A stretch of DNA of 64,000 nucleotides from NCBI RefSeq assembly GCF_030247195.1, contig NC_080670.1, forward strand, positions 95,949,416-96,013,415. Direction: 5' to 3'. Source of the DNA: Topomyia yanbarensis (taxonomy: Eukaryota; Arthropoda; Insecta; Diptera; Culicidae). Within the stretch, counting starts at the first letter, position 1, and each line of letters begins with the position of its first letter. The notes beneath the pieces were generated by a model. The model was given only the letters and a program-made list of their open reading frames with translations, searched no databases and was not told the origin of the DNA. The position numbers and the translations under genes were made by a program. Below, one piece after another: positions 23,424 through 36,130 of the stretch.

Positions 23424-24500
23424 ATATTTCTAATTATTGAGTTTTCGCTTTATTCACTCTGCTCCAGAGTACGACAAACAAAACTTAATACACTCGAATC
23501 TCTCAATTGTACCATCCGATGCATTTTTTAATCTCTCGATAGTACGTATGTACGTACCATATGAATGAGTCTGTTTGCAACAACATGTGGCAATCGAACA
23601 ATTCGAACCGATTCCAGTTGTGGACCAAACTCTGGCCGCTATCAATGTCGATGAAACAATGATTCCGGGATCCGAAAAATTTCCTTTAGTGCCTACCTCT
23701 AAGAAGACACATCGAAGTTTTGGCGATTCTGCTTCTTCTAGAGTTCTCTTGCAAGTGGCAGTTTTTCGTTTCACTGGAAATCCATTTCATAAAGAGGAAA
23801 ATGGCGAAACAACAATAACTGTCGTGGAATAACCTTATTGAGCGTTCTCTCGAGCTGGTAATCATGGAACCCCTTCAGGATCAATACCAGTTCCTAATCA
23901 GTCTACTTTTCCATCTCAATCGGATCGGAAGCTACAATCGCGCTGCTTGTTAACAGTGCAGTGAATCAAACGAAAGCTTCTACATACAGTCTATATGTAC
24001 CGCGCCAGCAAAGTAATCGAAAAATAACAGTTGTCCCAAGCCAGTGTGGAAAATAATGCACTATTACTTTTATTGATGCGGCATCGATCGTTTATTCAAA
24101 AATGATTGAAACTCAGCAGCAAAATTTGAACAATCTTTGATCCCAAACAGTGGTCGTACTGATAGCATTTGAAGGCGTACAACCAACAAATTCACTATTG
24201 ATGTCGAAGTACGTAACGGTGAAAGTTTGAAACCTGGAGAAACTGTTTTCCAGGTATATCCAATGGTGTTCGTATCGTGAGAAGCAAATCTCAAATCACG
24301 CTGCGCACATATGAAGGACAGATCCCTACGTGCCAAGCCATGTGTGAAAGCCTCTAATGAAACAACATCAACTGCGAGCAAATCCAACAACATTAACTAA
24401 ATCACCAACAACCGGAGTTGCAACTCAGCCACCGACGAATGCTGGAACAACAGAATCTGCACACAGCGTGTCCGATCATTGTGATACTGCTTACCAATGG
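23424..24500. other. Unassigned interior of the hAT-like insertion
   Basis: An 85-codon open frame at 23575-23832 (plus; VDQTLAAINVDETMIPGSEK) and fragments around 24310-24420 look like decayed coding sequence. I do not recognise the family and cannot support a gene. Confidence 0.3.
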
Positions 24501-24509
24501 TTGTCATTC

Positions 24510-24640
24510 GATATTGCCAGATATAGCGCAGGGAAGCTACTTGGGACCGTTGATGGTTTTGCTTTGCTTCAAAGACTTGTATTTAGTGCTTAAAACTCCT
24601 CGCCTGTTCCTGCACAGACGGTCTCATAATAATTAGTCTC
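24510..24640 (+). pseudogene. Possible reverse transcriptase relic
   Basis: IAQGSYLGPLMVLLCFKDL, followed by VLKTPRLF, resembles the GVPQGS..GPLLF..FINDL block upstream of the YADD box in LINE reverse transcriptases. Only about 40 residues are readable, so clade and origin are unknown. Confidence 0.4.
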
Positions 24641-24945
24641 ATTTGCTCAATTTAGGATTTCCGATTTCTCCAACAACAGCATGATACTTTCGCTGGTGGT
24701 GGTAGAGCAAGAACTTCGCGTGTGTGTGTGTGTAAATCCTAAAAAGCACGGTGATCGAATTCCCACGAAAAATTTTCTGGTGGAGCTCTTCCCCTCAGAC
24801 CCACAGAACTTTTTACTGCCTCCCCGACCCGAGATCTTTGTAACTGCCGAAAACCTGTGGAGAAAGCACAGTCGATTGATACGTGACGGGAGGAGGCAGT
24901 CCCCTTTCGACTGTCCTGGTTTTTTACTCGCTTCATATGGTCACT

Positions 24946-25563
24946 TAAAGTGTAACTCAAATGTTTAAATAGTTTATAATCTGAATTGATTGGTCTGAAT
25001 AAAGATTTCAACTTACTGATAGAGCTTTTAAACTTGAAATCGTCTTCTGGATTCGCAAAAGCTATATTCAAATCTTGAATCTGAGCAGCAAGCTCTGATA
25101 ACAATATTGACGCTTTATCTTGAATATCGTAAACGTCTTTTCTCGAAAAGTTATTTTTAGTATGAAGGCTTAGAGTGAAATCAATTGCAAATCTACTAAT
25201 TTTTTCAGACGGGCACGTGAATGATTCAATTCCTAAATAATTATCTGCATCAGGTCTTGTTTTTTTAGCAGGTGGTGTATCTTCATTGTTATTAGGAAAA
25301 GAAATATTGGATAGAGGAACTCTCTGAAAACTTTTATTTTGATTCTGGCATGTAACTTTTGGATGGTTTTTTGTGGGAAGTTTTGAGTGATTTATGATGT
25401 GTTTTCTGAACGGATGATACTTTGAAAAATATTGTGTACATGAACCAAATGTGCATTTGTACCTATATGCTAATGGAATTACATTGTCTTCTTTAATATG
25501 AAGCAGATATTTATCAATAACTGAAAACTGCTGGTTACATTCCGGTTGCATACAGCTTATCAA
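24946..25563 (-). pseudogene. CACTA-like element, C2H2 zinc-finger part
   Basis: Starts MISCMQPECNQQF. Two C2H2-type fingers lie in about residues 4-60: CMQPEC with a distal His, and CTFGSC followed by HPFRKHIINH. Downstream are NYLGIESFTCPSEK, DKASILLSELAAQI and FRPINSDYKLFKHLSYTL, where the hAT-like insert begins. The frame runs on artificially into the insert to 24739. The downstream host reading resumes at about 22120. The part presumably gives DNA binding to the transposon protein. It is probably separated from 25603-26232 by a short intron or a disruption. Confidence 0.6.
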
Positions 25564-25602
25564 GTTGGTGGGATGTTTACTTTCAAATAATTTTTCAATT
25601 TG

Positions 25603-26232
25603 TTAACACTTGAATATGACTCTCTCTCTCTGTGGTATCTCATAAACAAAATCGCTGAGGAAATGCCACACCAATTTCGACAATCGCGAATATGAGAGTC
25701 CCAAAACAGCCGTAAACTTAATCAAAACATCTATAGCTCTTGCTGCCGAAGGAAGCTCGTAGCCTATTTTGCCGTAGTACACAAAAAATTGCCTGATGGG
25801 ACCATTAAGTCCGCTTCCAAAGAAAACCAATTTCGGTATGATGGGTTGACCTCGTGCGTTGTACTCGGAATAAACGAATTTCAGTTTTTCTTTTGCGGCT
25901 TCTTCGTCCTCTACAAATAGAATCGTGTCGTCCTGGGCCACAGAAATAGTCGGCTTATATCTTACTTCTGCAGAAATAAGCTTAGTATGCACCTCTTGCG
26001 AAATGAGGTCGCGAAATATTTTTCCTTCTTCCGTGCGGAATTTTGACATTTGCTCGCGAAAACTAGTCTGTGCGTTTGCCGTCAGATGTCGAATTTGATA
26101 ACTGAAAAAAGACATCAGCTGTTGTTTGTTTATTTCTTTTTCATTTTTTGAATGTTTTGAATAAATTGTTAATGTTTTTCTTAATTCGTCACTGATGACC
26201 AAGACAACTGTGTAACTGTTGGCCGTGTTCAA
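25603..26232 (-). CDS. CACTA-like element, N-terminal open frame (function unknown)
   Basis: The frame is 209 residues. Notable blocks are SFREQMSKFRTEEGKIFRDL, then DDTILFVEDEEAAKEKL, LVFFGSGLNGPIRQFFVYYG and ELPSAARAIDVLIKFTAVLG. It lies immediately upstream of the zinc-finger part on the same strand. This arrangement and the ELPSAARA-type block recall the front part of insect CACTA-like genes. The first block is shared nearly exactly with 38694-38825, which shows it is dispersed. Could instead be a host sequence captured by the element. Confidence 0.5.
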   Translation of the reverse strand: MNTANSYTVVLVISDELRKTLTIYSKHSKNEKEINKQQLMSFFSYQIRHLTANAQTSFREQMSKFRTEEGKIFRDLISQEVHTKLISAEVRYKPTISVAQDDTILFVEDEEAAKEKLKFVYSEYNARGQPIIPKLVFFGSGLNGPIRQFFVYYGKIGYELPSAARAIDVLIKFTAVLGLSYSRLSKLVWHFLSDFVYEIPQRERVIFKC

Positions 26233-26969
26233 AAGCTATCCCTTGGAGTATTGATTCATGTTCAGTATAAATCAATCCTGGAGAAGACTGTAATCATAAA
26301 CAAAGAGTCCTATTATCTTACGGAATTGATAATCGTTCATCTAATCATAAATGAAAATCACAAGATACGTATCATGGTTTTTGTGAATTTTTCTGTAATT
26401 ATGATGACTACGGTGCGTTAGAAAGCTAAAAAAGTTGAAAAGAAGTATATTGTAAACTGTGGAAATCACTAGAAGAATAATGAACTATTTATGACTTCTG
26501 TTAATGTGTGGCATTGAAAAGAGAATCCGGCGGATAGTCAACCGAATACAAAAGCATTGCCAGAGCGACCTCTTGCACTCTCCACTGATGTTACGATACC
26601 GGACTTTGCTAATATCACTGCAGAGGACAATATATTTTGCTATGCTGGATGCACAACGGAATGCTCCTCTTTCGGCGTTTCTACAATTTTATTGTAGATA
26701 AGTGAATGATCTATACAAACAGTATAGATCATTCACTTATCTTTGGTGCAAAATACCAATATCAAAACGTTTTTGCTTATTATATTTCTTTCATTCCGGC
26801 AGAGCATACGAGATTAATCATTAAACTAATTTAATCCAATGTATATATCGCTTAAACATTTACTTATCTACTCATATTTTTTCTGGTTTTTTCATCAACT
26901 AGTTTTCTCTAGAAATAACTCATCGGTTCATTTACCATTTGCTGGAGTAAAAAATAGTATTGTTACAAA
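26233..26969. other. No gene; contains a perfect hairpin
   Basis: AT-rich sequence. The short open frame at 26504-26701 contains RIRRIVNRIQKHCQ, and nothing further can be said about it. Confidence 0.4.
26696..26742. repeat. Perfect 21-bp inverted repeat with 5-nt loop
   Basis: AGATAAGTGAATGATCTATA(C) at 26696-26716 pairs perfectly with 26722-26742 around AAACA. Neither a target duplication nor a T-run was seen, so the nature of the hairpin is open. Confidence 0.85.
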
Positions 26970-27666
26970 CATATGTGGGGCCGTCGACAAATGATGTACC
27001 TTTTTCCGGCCATTTTGAACAGCTCCCCCCCCCCCCTCATTCCCTATCACAGCCGACCGATGAACAAATCAAATATGTTTTGTATGATTCTCTTAAATAC
27101 ACATCCTTACAAATTTTTTGACGCTTGTATTAACATTTTCATTATATCAGCAAATTTGTATGCAAAATAAGTCCATTTCATTACAAATATCGCGTTGATA
27201 GATTTGTTTTAAATTTGATGTCATGAAAAATGAAGAGAAGTTTTCTCAGTTCACAATCCTGCAATTGGTTTGCTAGTTGTGAGGCCTATGATTATAAAAA
27301 CCACACGTTCATCATTTTGTTTGGGTGAATCAGAAGAGAAAATTTGATGCAGCTACCAAACTAAATCTTGTAACTAGTACGATCTCATAAATTTACAACA
27401 GCGTACAAAATATTTACGCAATTCCGCGAATCAAAAAATTTACCACACAAAAAAATTAACTTGTGAAAATTTAAATTTATTTTCCTTGGAAATGGTGTCA
27501 CATTAAATTGTTTCTTCAATAAATGGGGATTTGACGTCCGTCAAAAAATATTTAAACTTAATGCTACGTCGCCCAACAACTGACCCTACCCTACCCCCTC
27601 GTCAAACTTCGTTACAAATTTGGTGAACCCAAAATGCTACCTCATTTATGCATGACCCTTGTTGGA
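26970..27666. mobile_element. MITE-like dispersed repeat, relative of 11856
   Basis: The left end 'ggggccgtcgacaaatgatg' and the right end, whose inverse reads 'aagggtcatgcataaatgag', are imperfect inverted termini. The body matches 11950-12220. C- and G-rich runs lie inside both ends. No coding. Confidence 0.65.
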
Positions 27667-27776
27667 ATGAAATAAAACACTGCATCAACATGGTTCAAAA
27701 AAAATGCAATACTGAATATCAAATATTGAATAATATAAAATGATTAAATATTGAATATGAAATATAAAATGTTGAA

Positions 27777-27945
27777 TGGGGTGGGCGAAGCGTAGTTGGT
27801 AAATCAATTTCCTTGAACGCAGTGCATCTGGGTTCGAGTCCCGCGGGGTCGGGACATAGGATTAGAAATTTTTGATAAGAGATTTTTCTAACCCGAAGAG
27901 GCGAATGACCTTAAGGTTAAAACCTCAATAATCGAAATAAAAAAA
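27777..27945 (+). mobile_element. tRNA-derived SINE, Feilai-like, full length
   Basis: The head shows a polymerase III A box (GCGTAGTTGGTAAATC, 27789-27804) and B box (GGTTCGAGTCC, 27831-27841) with tRNA-like spacing. The body reads 'aagagatttttctaacccg', then 'gaggcgaatgaccttaaggt', 'taaaacctcaataatcg' and an A-rich tail. This agrees with what I know of the Feilai SINE of Aedes. It lies in AT-rich 7-mer-like sequence just before the satellite. Confidence 0.85.
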
Positions 27946-28118
27946 TATAAAATATTGAAAATTCAATATAAAATAATAAATATTAAATAAATACTAAATA
28001 TTTAATATTAAATCTAAAACATAAAATAATAAATATTAAGTATTGAATATTAAATATTAAATAATAAATATTAAATATCAAGCATTAAATATTACATATT
28101 AAACATTAAACATTAAAA
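27946..28118. repeat. Degenerate ATTAAAT/ATATTAA fringe of the satellite
   Basis: Irregular runs of 'aatattaaatatt', 'ataaatattaaat' and 'attaaacatt' grade into the regular array. 27721-27776 is similar, so the SINE sits within the fringe. Confidence 0.7.
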
Positions 28119-31100
28119 ATTAAACATTAAACATTAAACATTAAACATTAAACATTAAACATTAAACATTAAACATTAAACATTAAACATTAAACATTAA
28201 ACATTAAACATTAAACATTAAACATTAAACATTAAACATTAAACATTAAACATTAAACATTAAACATTAAACATTAAACATTAAACATTAAACATTAAAC
28301 ATTAAACATTAAACATTAAACATTAAACATTAAACATTAAACATTAAACATTAAACATTAAACATTAAACATTAAACATTAAACATTAAACATTAAACAT
28401 TAAACATTAAACATTAAACATTAAACATTAAACATTAAACATTAAACATTAAACATTAAACATTAAACATTAAACATTAAACATTAAACATTAAACATTA
28501 AACATTAAACATTAAACATTAAACATTAAACATTAAACATTAAACATTAAACATTAAACATTAAACATTAAACATTAAACATTAAACATTAAACATTAAA
28601 CATTAAACATTAAACATTAAACATTAAACATTAAACATTAAACATTAAACATTAAACATTAAACATTAAACATTAAACATTAAACATTAAACATTAAACA
28701 TTAAACATTAAACATTAAACATTAAACATTAAACATTAAACATTAAACATTAAACATTAAACATTAAACATTAAACATTAAACATTAAACATTAAACATT
28801 AAACATTAAACATTAAACATTAAACATTAAACATTAAACATTAAACATTAAACATTAAACATTAAACATTAAACATTAAACATTAAACATTAAACATTAA
28901 ACATTAAACATTAAACATTAAACATTAAACATTAAACATTAAACATTAAACATTAAACATTAAACATTAAACATTAAACATTAAACATTAAACATTAAAC
29001 ATTAAACATTAAACATTAAACATTAAACATTAAACATTAAACATTAAACATTAAACATTAAACATTAAACATTAAACATTAAACATTAAACATTAAACAT
29101 TAAACATTAAACATTAAACATTAAACATTAAACATTAAACATTAAACATTAAACATTAAACATTAAACATTAAACATTAAACATTAAACATTAAACATTA
29201 AACATTAAACATTAAACATTAAACATTAAACATTAAACATTAAACATTAAACATTAAACATTAAACATTAAACATTAAACATTAAACATTAAACATTAAA
29301 CATTAAACATTAAACATTAAACATTAAACATTAAACATTAAACATTAAACATTAAACATTAAACATTAAACATTAAACATTAAACATTAAACATTAAACA
29401 TTAAACATTAAACATTAAACATTAAACATTAAACATTAAACATTAAACATTAAACATTAAACATTAAACATTAAACATTAAACATTAAACATTAAACATT
29501 AAACATTAAACATTAAACATTAAACATTAAACATTAAACATTAAACATTAAACATTAAACATTAAACATTAAACATTAAACATTAAACATTAAACATTAA
29601 ACATTAAACATTAAACATTAAACATTAAACATTAAACATTAAACATTAAACATTAAACATTAAACATTAAACATTAAACATTAAACATTAAACATTAAAC
29701 ATTAAACATTAAACATTAAACATTAAACATTAAACATTAAACATTAAACATTAAACATTAAACATTAAACATTAAACATTAAACATTAAACATTAAACAT
29801 TAAACATTAAACATTAAACATTAAACATTAAACATTAAACATTAAACATTAAACATTAAACATTAAACATTAAACATTAAACATTAAACATTAAACATTA
29901 AACATTAAACATTAAACATTAAACATTAAACATTAAACATTAAACATTAAACATTAAACATTAAACATTAAACATTAAACATTAAACATTAAACATTAAA
30001 CATTAAACATTAAACATTAAACATTAAACATTAAACATTAAACATTAAACATTAAACATTAAACATTAAACATTAAACATTAAACATTAAACATTAAACA
30101 TTAAACATTAAACATTAAACATTAAACATTAAACATTAAACATTAAACATTAAACATTAAACATTAAACATTAAACATTAAACATTAAACATTAAACATT
30201 AAACATTAAACATTAAACATTAAACATTAAACATTAAACATTAAACATTAAACATTAAACATTAAACATTAAACATTAAACATTAAACATTAAACATTAA
30301 ACATTAAACATTAAACATTAAACATTAAACATTAAACATTAAACATTAAACATTAAACATTAAACATTAAACATTAAACATTAAACATTAAACATTAAAC
30401 ATTAAACATTAAACATTAAACATTAAACATTAAACATTAAACATTAAACATTAAACATTAAACATTAAACATTAAACATTAAACATTAAACATTAAACAT
30501 TAAACATTAAACATTAAACATTAAACATTAAACATTAAACATTAAACATTAAACATTAAACATTAAACATTAAACATTAAACATTAAACATTAAACATTA
30601 AACATTAAACATTAAACATTAAACATTAAACATTAAACATTAAACATTAAACATTAAACATTAAACATTAAACATTAAACATTAAACATTAAACATTAAA
30701 CATTAAACATTAAACATTAAACATTAAACATTAAACATTAAACATTAAACATTAAACATTAAACATTAAACATTAAACATTAAACATTAAACATTAAACA
30801 TTAAACATTAAACATTAAACATTAAACATTAAACATTAAACATTAAACATTAAACATTAAACATTAAACATTAAACATTAAACATTAAACATTAAACATT
30901 AAACATTAAACATTAAACATTAAACATTAAACATTAAACATTAAACATTAAACATTAAACATTAAACATTAAACATTAAACATTAAACATTAAACATTAA
31001 ACATTAAACATTAAACATTAAACATTAAACATTAAACATTAAACATTAAACATTAAACATTAAACATTAAACATTAAACATTAAACATTAAACATTAAAC

Positions 31101-34100
31101 ATTAAACATTAAACATTAAACATTAAACATTAAACATTAAACATTAAACATTAAACATTAAACATTAAACATTAAACATTAAACATTAAACATTAAACAT
31201 TAAACATTAAACATTAAACATTAAACATTAAACATTAAACATTAAACATTAAACATTAAACATTAAACATTAAACATTAAACATTAAACATTAAACATTA
31301 AACATTAAACATTAAACATTAAACATTAAACATTAAACATTAAACATTAAACATTAAACATTAAACATTAAACATTAAACATTAAACATTAAACATTAAA
31401 CATTAAACATTAAACATTAAACATTAAACATTAAACATTAAACATTAAACATTAAACATTAAACATTAAACATTAAACATTAAACATTAAACATTAAACA
31501 TTAAACATTAAACATTAAACATTAAACATTAAACATTAAACATTAAACATTAAACATTAAACATTAAACATTAAACATTAAACATTAAACATTAAACATT
31601 AAACATTAAACATTAAACATTAAACATTAAACATTAAACATTAAACATTAAACATTAAACATTAAACATTAAACATTAAACATTAAACATTAAACATTAA
31701 ACATTAAACATTAAACATTAAACATTAAACATTAAACATTAAACATTAAACATTAAACATTAAACATTAAACATTAAACATTAAACATTAAACATTAAAC
31801 ATTAAACATTAAACATTAAACATTAAACATTAAACATTAAACATTAAACATTAAACATTAAACATTAAACATTAAACATTAAACATTAAACATTAAACAT
31901 TAAACATTAAACATTAAACATTAAACATTAAACATTAAACATTAAACATTAAACATTAAACATTAAACATTAAACATTAAACATTAAACATTAAACATTA
32001 AACATTAAACATTAAACATTAAACATTAAACATTAAACATTAAACATTAAACATTAAACATTAAACATTAAACATTAAACATTAAACATTAAACATTAAA
32101 CATTAAACATTAAACATTAAACATTAAACATTAAACATTAAACATTAAACATTAAACATTAAACATTAAACATTAAACATTAAACATTAAACATTAAACA
32201 TTAAACATTAAACATTAAACATTAAACATTAAACATTAAACATTAAACATTAAACATTAAACATTAAACATTAAACATTAAACATTAAACATTAAACATT
32301 AAACATTAAACATTAAACATTAAACATTAAACATTAAACATTAAACATTAAACATTAAACATTAAACATTAAACATTAAACATTAAACATTAAACATTAA
32401 ACATTAAACATTAAACATTAAACATTAAACATTAAACATTAAACATTAAACATTAAACATTAAACATTAAACATTAAACATTAAACATTAAACATTAAAC
32501 ATTAAACATTAAACATTAAACATTAAACATTAAACATTAAACATTAAACATTAAACATTAAACATTAAACATTAAACATTAAACATTAAACATTAAACAT
32601 TAAACATTAAACATTAAACATTAAACATTAAACATTAAACATTAAACATTAAACATTAAACATTAAACATTAAACATTAAACATTAAACATTAAACATTA
32701 AACATTAAACATTAAACATTAAACATTAAACATTAAACATTAAACATTAAACATTAAACATTAAACATTAAACATTAAACATTAAACATTAAACATTAAA
32801 CATTAAACATTAAACATTAAACATTAAACATTAAACATTAAACATTAAACATTAAACATTAAACATTAAACATTAAACATTAAACATTAAACATTAAACA
32901 TTAAACATTAAACATTAAACATTAAACATTAAACATTAAACATTAAACATTAAACATTAAACATTAAACATTAAACATTAAACATTAAACATTAAACATT
33001 AAACATTAAACATTAAACATTAAACATTAAACATTAAACATTAAACATTAAACATTAAACATTAAACATTAAACATTAAACATTAAACATTAAACATTAA
33101 ACATTAAACATTAAACATTAAACATTAAACATTAAACATTAAACATTAAACATTAAACATTAAACATTAAACATTAAACATTAAACATTAAACATTAAAC
33201 ATTAAACATTAAACATTAAACATTAAACATTAAACATTAAACATTAAACATTAAACATTAAACATTAAACATTAAACATTAAACATTAAACATTAAACAT
33301 TAAACATTAAACATTAAACATTAAACATTAAACATTAAACATTAAACATTAAACATTAAACATTAAACATTAAACATTAAACATTAAACATTAAACATTA
33401 AACATTAAACATTAAACATTAAACATTAAACATTAAACATTAAACATTAAACATTAAACATTAAACATTAAACATTAAACATTAAACATTAAACATTAAA
33501 CATTAAACATTAAACATTAAACATTAAACATTAAACATTAAACATTAAACATTAAACATTAAACATTAAACATTAAACATTAAACATTAAACATTAAACA
33601 TTAAACATTAAACATTAAACATTAAACATTAAACATTAAACATTAAACATTAAACATTAAACATTAAACATTAAACATTAAACATTAAACATTAAACATT
33701 AAACATTAAACATTAAACATTAAACATTAAACATTAAACATTAAACATTAAACATTAAACATTAAACATTAAACATTAAACATTAAACATTAAACATTAA
33801 ACATTAAACATTAAACATTAAACATTAAACATTAAACATTAAACATTAAACATTAAACATTAAACATTAAACATTAAACATTAAACATTAAACATTAAAC
33901 ATTAAACATTAAACATTAAACATTAAACATTAAACATTAAACATTAAACATTAAACATTAAACATTAAACATTAAACATTAAACATTAAACATTAAACAT
34001 TAAACATTAAACATTAAACATTAAACATTAAACATTAAACATTAAACATTAAACATTAAACATTAAACATTAAACATTAAACATTAAACATTAAACATTA

Positions 34101-35559
34101 AACATTAAACATTAAACATTAAACATTAAACATTAAACATTAAACATTAAACATTAAACATTAAACATTAAACATTAAACATTAAACATTAAACATTAAA
34201 CATTAAACATTAAACATTAAACATTAAACATTAAACATTAAACATTAAACATTAAACATTAAACATTAAACATTAAACATTAAACATTAAACATTAAACA
34301 TTAAACATTAAACATTAAACATTAAACATTAAACATTAAACATTAAACATTAAACATTAAACATTAAACATTAAACATTAAACATTAAACATTAAACATT
34401 AAACATTAAACATTAAACATTAAACATTAAACATTAAACATTAAACATTAAACATTAAACATTAAACATTAAACATTAAACATTAAACATTAAACATTAA
34501 ACATTAAACATTAAACATTAAACATTAAACATTAAACATTAAACATTAAACATTAAACATTAAACATTAAACATTAAACATTAAACATTAAACATTAAAC
34601 ATTAAACATTAAACATTAAACATTAAACATTAAACATTAAACATTAAACATTAAACATTAAACATTAAACATTAAACATTAAACATTAAACATTAAACAT
34701 TAAACATTAAACATTAAACATTAAACATTAAACATTAAACATTAAACATTAAACATTAAACATTAAACATTAAACATTAAACATTAAACATTAAACATTA
34801 AACATTAAACATTAAACATTAAACATTAAACATTAAACATTAAACATTAAACATTAAACATTAAACATTAAACATTAAACATTAAACATTAAACATTAAA
34901 CATTAAACATTAAACATTAAACATTAAACATTAAACATTAAACATTAAACATTAAACATTAAACATTAAACATTAAACATTAAACATTAAACATTAAACA
35001 TTAAACATTAAACATTAAACATTAAACATTAAACATTAAACATTAAACATTAAACATTAAACATTAAACATTAAACATTAAACATTAAACATTAAACATT
35101 AAACATTAAACATTAAACATTAAACATTAAACAATAAACATTAAAATTTAAACATTAAACATTAAACATTAAACATTAAACATTAAACATTAAACATTAA
35201 ACATTAAACATTAAACATTAAACATTAAACATTAAACATTAAACATTAAACATTAAACATTAAACATTAAACATTAAACATTAAACATTAAACATTAAAC
35301 ATTAAACATTAAACATTAAACATTAAACATTAAACATTAAACATTAAACATTAAACATTAAACATTAAACATTAAACATTAAACATTAAACATTAAACAT
35401 TAAACATTAAACATTAAACATTAAACATTAAACATTAAACATTAAACATTAAACATTAAACATTAAACATTAAACATTAAACATTAAACATTAAACATTA
35501 AACATTAAACATTAAACATTAAACATTAAACATTAAACATTAAACATTAAACATTAAAC
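28119..35559. repeat. Heptanucleotide satellite (ATTAAAC)n, about 1,060 units
   Basis: About 7.4 kb of the 7-mer ATTAAAC (reverse strand GTTTAAT) in one phase. The only departure I noticed is at about 35131-35152 ('acaataaac', 'attaaaattt'). No open frame or other feature. Composition is 1 C per 7 bases on the plus strand and no G at all. Copy number in an assembly may differ from the true one. Confidence 0.97.
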
Positions 35560-36130
35560 CACAGATAACAGACGTTTAGGCTCGATTTGAATCGTGTGTA
35601 AATACCCGCTACTGAAATTCCGAATAAATCAGACGTCTGAAACACGTTTGGCAAACGTTTGCAGATGGCGCAGTGATCACTACAATGCAGTTAGAGTCAG
35701 CGATGCCAGATTTACAGACATGTCTGTATTTTACAGGCTTTTGATGGTCTCCTACAGACGTAATCAGAAATCTACAGACTTTTAAAAGAGTAACAGTGTT
35801 TAACAAAATTTCACTAGAATAATTTGATCCGAATATGAGTGATTCCTTCATAATAGTTTATTAATTTCAAGCTACTTTTAAAGTAATAACCTAGTGTAAA
35901 TAGGATTTACACAACAATCTACAGACTTTTACAGACATTTTAATTGTTCTTCTACAGACATTTCACAAAGACATGTGGCATCGCTGGTTAGAGTGCAGCT
36001 GTCACACACGTGTAGCAAACAGTTGCGCAGATGGCAATAGTGAAACACGGATTTTCAACGTATATCAATTTGAAAGTTTACACAGGTTTTTGAAGAAATT
36101 TTGTTCTAGCCTAAACGTCTGTTATCTGTG
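35560..36130. mobile_element. 571-bp MITE inserted in the satellite
   Basis: The termini CACAGATAACAGACGTTTAG at 35560 and their exact inverse ending at 36130 form inverted repeats of at least 23 bp. The array stops at ...ATTAAAC and restarts ATTAAAC. This fits a 7-bp (or multiple) target duplication, or none, since the array phase is the same either way. It has no transposase. The interior carries a nested MITE at 35698-35986. Confidence 0.88.
35698..35986. mobile_element. Nested 289-bp hAT-type MITE
   Basis: Termini CAGCGATGCCA at 35698 and TGGCATCGCTG ending at 35986 are perfect 11-bp inverted repeats. An exact 8-bp target duplication GTTAGAGT flanks it (35690-35697 and 35987-35994). Both are typical of the hAT superfamily. 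Internally 'tacagac' recurs many times. It is a family relative of 48816-49958. Confidence 0.92.

Larger units (their letters stand above)
22122..24945. mobile_element. hAT-like insertion splitting the CACTA gene
   Basis: The left end reads (TA)GGGTGACCATACGTCCTGG, a typical hAT terminus. The right end (cctggtt...catatggtcac) is an imperfect inverse. The flanks carry an imperfect 8-bp repeat, CTAAAGTA on the left and TTAAAGTG on the right. Removing the insert rejoins the CACTA reading: the outer part ends ...LSYTL and the inner part resumes GLSPPV. Inside are a D37E element and decayed fragments, with no hAT transposase. Confidence 0.65.
19820..26232 (-). mobile_element. CACTA/EnSpm-like DNA transposon, interrupted
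   Basis: The left terminus reads CACTCAAAAAATAAATCACG at 19820. It is followed by subterminal repeats of the TTACGTGA/TCACGTAA type within about 300 bp, a hallmark of CACTA elements. The gene content on the minus strand is an N-terminal ORF (25603-26232), a C2H2-bearing part (24946-25563) and the transposase (20264-22120). A 2.8-kb hAT-like insertion splits the coding sequence at 22122-24945. I could not find a matching inverted terminus on the right, so that end is missing, diverged or rearranged. The right limit given is the end of the coding match only. Confidence 0.65.

Noticed and set aside
27777..27850. A genuine tRNA gene
   Set aside because: A and B boxes are present, but the body and tail are those of a SINE, and no complete cloverleaf is apparent.
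28119..35559. Internal telomere or centromere-defining array
   Set aside because: The 7-mer form is suggestive, but the array is flanked on both sides by transposon-rich DNA, and dipterans are not known to use telomerase-type repeats. Kept only as an open question in the findings.
28119..35559. CRISPR-like array
   Set aside because: There are no spacers; it is a simple satellite in a eukaryotic genome.
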